Source: CAYVIB01 sp964451365 (GTDB lineage Bacteria; Pseudomonadota; Gammaproteobacteria; Pseudomonadales; Cellvibrionaceae). From it: a stretch of DNA of 64,000 bases. A program made the translations under genes and the position numbers. Under the pieces are notes generated by a model. That model was given only the letters and a program-made list of their open reading frames with translations, had not been told where the DNA came from and made no database searches. The stretch lies in NCBI GenBank assembly GCA_964451365.1, contig CAYVIB010000014.1, forward strand, positions 38,753 to 102,752, in the 5' to 3' direction. Shown here piece by piece: positions 61,508 through 64,000 of the stretch (positions within the stretch are counted from its first letter, which is position 1; each line of letters starts with the position of its first letter).

Positions 61508-61530
61508 ACGGGTAAGCGTACCCACCCTAC
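61508..61530. repeat. Single REP-like half element over a stop codon
   Basis: CGGGTAAGCGTACCCACCC resembles the arm of the hairpin at 12006-12079. It overlaps the TAG stop of the lytic transglycosylase gene (minus strand). Confidence 0.4.
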
Positions 61531-62165
61531 CCCGGCTGCGACTTATAACGCAGGCCCAGGTTTTTTACCCTGACCACGTAATTCTGCGTTTCCTTATACG
61601 GCGGAATACGATTGCCGTACTTTTTTACCGCATGCTCACCGGCGTTATATGCCGCCAGGGCAAGGTCCAGATTACCGTCAAACATATCCAGCAGATCCCG
61701 CAGGTAGCGGGTTCCGGCCTCCACATTCTGCTCAGCATTCTGCCGGTTATATACACCGTAGCGCCGCGCCGTGCCCGGCATCAGCTGCATCAGGCCCACC
61801 GCGCCGGCATGGGAAACCGCGTGGGGGTTGTAATAGCTTTCGGCATGGATAATTGCCTGGATCAACCACGCGGGCACTTCGTATTTTTCCGAAACCGCTT
61901 TCACCAGCGGCCTGTACCTGGCCAGGTTCGCCTGATAATTCGCAATGGGGCGGGGCTCCCGCCAGCCCTTCCAGGTTTTTTCCAGTTTCACATAACCATC
62001 ATGGGACGGCCGGTCGGTGTAGCGGACGTGGCCATTCTTATCCACAAATTTATAGAGTACGGAGGGCCCGGAATCCGCTTTAACTCCCACGCTGACACTC
62101 AAAATGCCACAAAACAGCCCCAAAAATACCCAAAACCGGCGGTTTATCGCCATATCACGCCGCAT
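61527..62165 (-). CDS. Lytic transglycosylase (SLT) with DUF4124
   Basis: A 212-aa periplasmic protein. The signal peptide (NRRFWVFLGLFCGILSVSVG) is followed by a DUF4124 strand (YKFVDKNGHVRYTDRPS) and an SLT domain with the catalytic Glu in IIHAESYYNPHAVS, GLMQLMPGTARRYG and LALAAYNAGE. It cleaves glycan strands to 1,6-anhydro-muropeptides by family. ATG 62165 has AAGG/GAGGG nearby; ATGs at 62186 and 62153 are alternatives. Confidence 0.92.
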   Translation of the reverse strand: MRRDMAINRRFWVFLGLFCGILSVSVGVKADSGPSVLYKFVDKNGHVRYTDRPSHDGYVKLEKTWKGWREPRPIANYQANLARYRPLVKAVSEKYEVPAWLIQAIIHAESYYNPHAVSHAGAVGLMQLMPGTARRYGVYNRQNAEQNVEAGTRYLRDLLDMFDGNLDLALAAYNAGEHAVKKYGNRIPPYKETQNYVVRVKNLGLRYKSQPG

Positions 62166-62186
62166 GCCCTTCACTACCCTCGTCAT

Positions 62187-62515
62187 CTTCTTCTGCCTGA
62201 TTTTTAGCCTAGCAGAGATTTTGTGACCTGCTTAACAAAGAGGGCTATCGGCGCCGGTTCAACTCTTTAGGCTGATATGGTAGGGCCATCCGTTACATTG
62301 TCAGGTTGCACGCGCCAAGTTGAGCTACACTTTTTGAAAGTCTGGTGATTTTGCTATCAACCTGCCGCCTGGCGTCCGGAGAGGGGTTAACCCGCATCCG
62401 GGCTAAAGATGGGAGGGTTGGGGACGATAAATATCTATCTCGTCTGCCCGACAGGCCGGAAAAAATGCAGGTGGGGTTGACCGAACAAGAAAGGTAATCG
62501 CGGGAATTTAAAAAC
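62187..62515. other. Intergenic stretch upstream of the chemoreceptor gene
   Basis: About 330 bases without a gene. I looked for a c-di-GMP or other riboswitch ahead of the chemoreceptor and did not find a convincing one. Ribosome binding is likely via AAGG near 62490 or GCGGGA near 62500. Confidence 0.45.
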
Positions 62516-64000
62516 ATGTTATATAAAAGATCACTTACAACGAAACTGATGGCCGCCTTGACCGTGAGCATTCTGGTAGTTGCGGCGCTGGTACTTTTTG
62601 TCAGTTATCAGATCATCGCCAAAAACCAGCAGCAGCAGTTCGAAGCGGATACGAAGGCGCAGATAGAATTGATCAACTCTTCCATTCTGGAACCTGTGTT
62701 TGCCTACGACTTCAGCCAGATCGAAGCCATCGCCAAGTCACTGGTGAATACCGGGCTGGTGACAGATATTATGATTACCGACCACCGGGGCAAGGACCTC
62801 GCCTCTGTCAGCGACAAAACCGCTGAAACGGACAAGGCCAAAAGAGTGGAGATGACCGATATCGCCATCGTTCGCGACGGTGAAACCATCGGCAAGTACA
62901 AAATCACGTTCTCCAAGGCGCAAATGGAAGACGTACTCGGCAGCCAGGTGCTGCTGAGTATGAGTGTGATCGCCGCGCTGATGGTATTCAGCCTGGGCAC
63001 CGTTTACCTGTTGACCAAGCGGCTGGTGGTACGGCCAGTATCGGACGTCAGCCGTTCGCTGGCGGCGATTGCCGCCGGTGGTGGTGACCTGACCCAGCGG
63101 TTGCCGACCCGTGGCGGCGACGAAGTGGCCGACCTGGCCCACAACTTCAACCTGGTAATCGAGCAGATTGCCGGCATTATCGAACGCGTGGTGGTGGTTA
63201 CCGGTAAAGTCAGCACCAACGTCAACGCGATGGCGGTGGCCACCGAAAGCACAGTGTCGTCCACCACCCAACAGCTTAAAGAGCTGGAACAGGCTTCCAC
63301 CGCCCTGAACGAACTGACCGCCTCTGCCGAGGAAGTCGCCCGCTCCGCCGGCCAGACCGCCAACCGAACCAAGGACACCAGCCGCGCCGCCGAGGAAGGT
63401 TCCAAAACCGTTAAATCCTCCGAGGAAACCATTCGCCGCCTGACCGGCCAGATTGAAGCAACGGCAGAAAAAATCCTGGTGCTCAAGGACAACAGCGAAA
63501 ACATCGGTTCCGTAATGGAAGTAATCCGCTCAATCGCCGAACAAACCAACCTGCTGGCACTTAACGCGGCCATCGAGGCGGCGCGCGCCGGTGAGCAGGG
63601 CCGCGGTTTCGCCGTGGTGGCGGACGAGGTCCGCTCGCTTGCGCAGAAAACACAGACCTCCACAGAGGAGATCGAGTCGATCATCCTGCAACTGCAAAAA
63701 GCCGCCGACGAGGCGCATCAGTCGATGAACGTCAGTATTAATTCGGTGCAGGAAACCATCGAAACCTCAAGCAAGGTGGCTGATGCACTGGATCTGATTA
63801 CCAACAACGTCACCACCATCAACGACATGAACCACCATATTGCCAATGCCTCGCAGGAGCAAAGCTCGGTAGCCAACGAAGTCAGCAAGAACATCACCGC
63901 CATTTACTCGCTGTCGGAGCAGGTGTCGGAAAACGCGAAGATTGTCAGCGACAACGCTTCCCAGCTCGAAGAGGAAAGCGCGGAACTGAGCCAGCAAATG
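62516..64000 (+). CDS. Methyl-accepting chemotaxis protein, partial (3' end off window)
   Basis: The first 495 codons of a transmembrane chemoreceptor, open to the right edge. TM1 is at about 13-33 (MAALTVSILVVAALVLFVSY). A small periplasmic sensor of about 110 residues follows, then TM2 near 146-168, a HAMP domain (about 170-222; RGGDEVADLAHNFN), and the signalling helices. The tip region near 338-380 is the hallmark: AEQTNLLALNAAIEAARAGE then QGRGFAVVADEVRSLAQ. Ligand unknown. No chemotaxis kinase genes are in the window. Confidence 0.95.
   Translation, partial: MLYKRSLTTKLMAALTVSILVVAALVLFVSYQIIAKNQQQQFEADTKAQIELINSSILEPVFAYDFSQIEAIAKSLVNTGLVTDIMITDHRGKDLASVSDKTAETDKAKRVEMTDIAIVRDGETIGKYKITFSKAQMEDVLGSQVLLSMSVIAALMVFSLGTVYLLTKRLVVRPVSDVSRSLAAIAAGGGDLTQRLPTRGGDEVADLAHNFNLVIEQIAGIIERVVVVTGKVSTNVNAMAVATESTVSSTTQQLKELEQASTALNELTASAEEVARSAGQTANRTKDTSRAAEEGSKTVKSSEETIRRLTGQIEATAEKILVLKDNSENIGSVMEVIRSIAEQTNLLALNAAIEAARAGEQGRGFAVVADEVRSLAQKTQTSTEEIESIILQLQKAADEAHQSMNVSINSVQETIETSSKVADALDLITNNVTTINDMNHHIANASQEQSSVANEVSKNITAIYSLSEQVSENAKIVSDNASQLEEESAELSQQM

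Overview
The window looks like the chromosome of a marine or soil gammaproteobacterium of the Cellvibrionales type (Cellvibrio/Saccharophagus/Teredinibacter relatives). This is an inference. It rests on the gammaproteobacterial forms of ppc, dxs, parC, radA, ettA and the nrdR-rib-nusB-thiL-pgpA block, on a secreted protein with a polyserine linker, on a CBM2/PKD polysaccharide-binding protein, and on the many GGDEF and PilZ genes. Base composition is moderately GC-rich, with clearly AT-richer islands at about 14.3-16.6 kb and 33.1-34.6 kb. I saw no rRNA, tRNA, CRISPR array or complete insertion sequence.

Layout. 0-4.8 kb: start of an ArsI/CadI-type gene and an RND efflux pair (adaptor then permease). 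4.9-9 kb: two overlapping repair genes, a FAN1-like VRR-NUC nuclease and an XPD/DinG-type helicase with an N-terminal RecB/Cas4-like nuclease domain. 9.4-14.1 kb: ppc and dxs, separated by a long hairpin repeat. 14.1-16.66 kb: an accessory island with a group II intron reverse-transcriptase scrap against dxs, a decayed zinc-ribbon gene, a GFA-family gene and a secreted PD40-type gene followed by an attC-like site, so probably integron-cassette debris. 16.7-24.7 kb: a giant hybrid sensor kinase, an orphan WYL-like gene, and a QseBC-like two-component system next to a MipA/OmpV porin gene whose upstream region carries a regulator-like direct repeat.

24.9-36 kb, mostly minus strand: Mpo1-like, ribA, retropepsin, pgpA, thiL, nusB, ribH, ribBA, ribC, ribD, nrdR and glyA, which together give riboflavin, thiamine diphosphate, phosphatidylglycerol and one-carbon metabolism. 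A 322-bp element with perfect 14-bp terminal inverted repeats sits between nrdR and ribD and appears to supply a ribosome-binding site to ribD. Two poorly conserved secreted or anchored proteins separate glyA from nrdR. 36-45 kb: ettA, a DUF805 protein ending in a pilin-like helix, a CheC/PAS-GGDEF pair, a glyoxalase-II-like hydrolase with DUF2750, and parC. 45-52 kb: PilZ, Bax-like glucosaminidase, a chromosomal helicase-loading pair (lambda-P-like protein plus a triple-DnaT-domain protein), NADAR, radA, GGDEF and two PilZ genes. 52-59 kb: a tightly overlapping RDD-SpoIIM-DUF4129-DUF4350-MoxR-DUF58 operon. 59-64 kb: a zinc-ribbon protein, the CBM2/PKD protein, a lytic transglycosylase and the first 495 codons of a chemoreceptor.

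Taken together this is a housekeeping segment with several c-di-GMP and envelope modules. The points that most deserve follow-up are the integron/intron debris after dxs, the mobile element that rebuilt the ribD start, the FAN1/helicase pair and the DnaT/P-like loader pair. I did not find a clearly unprecedented system.
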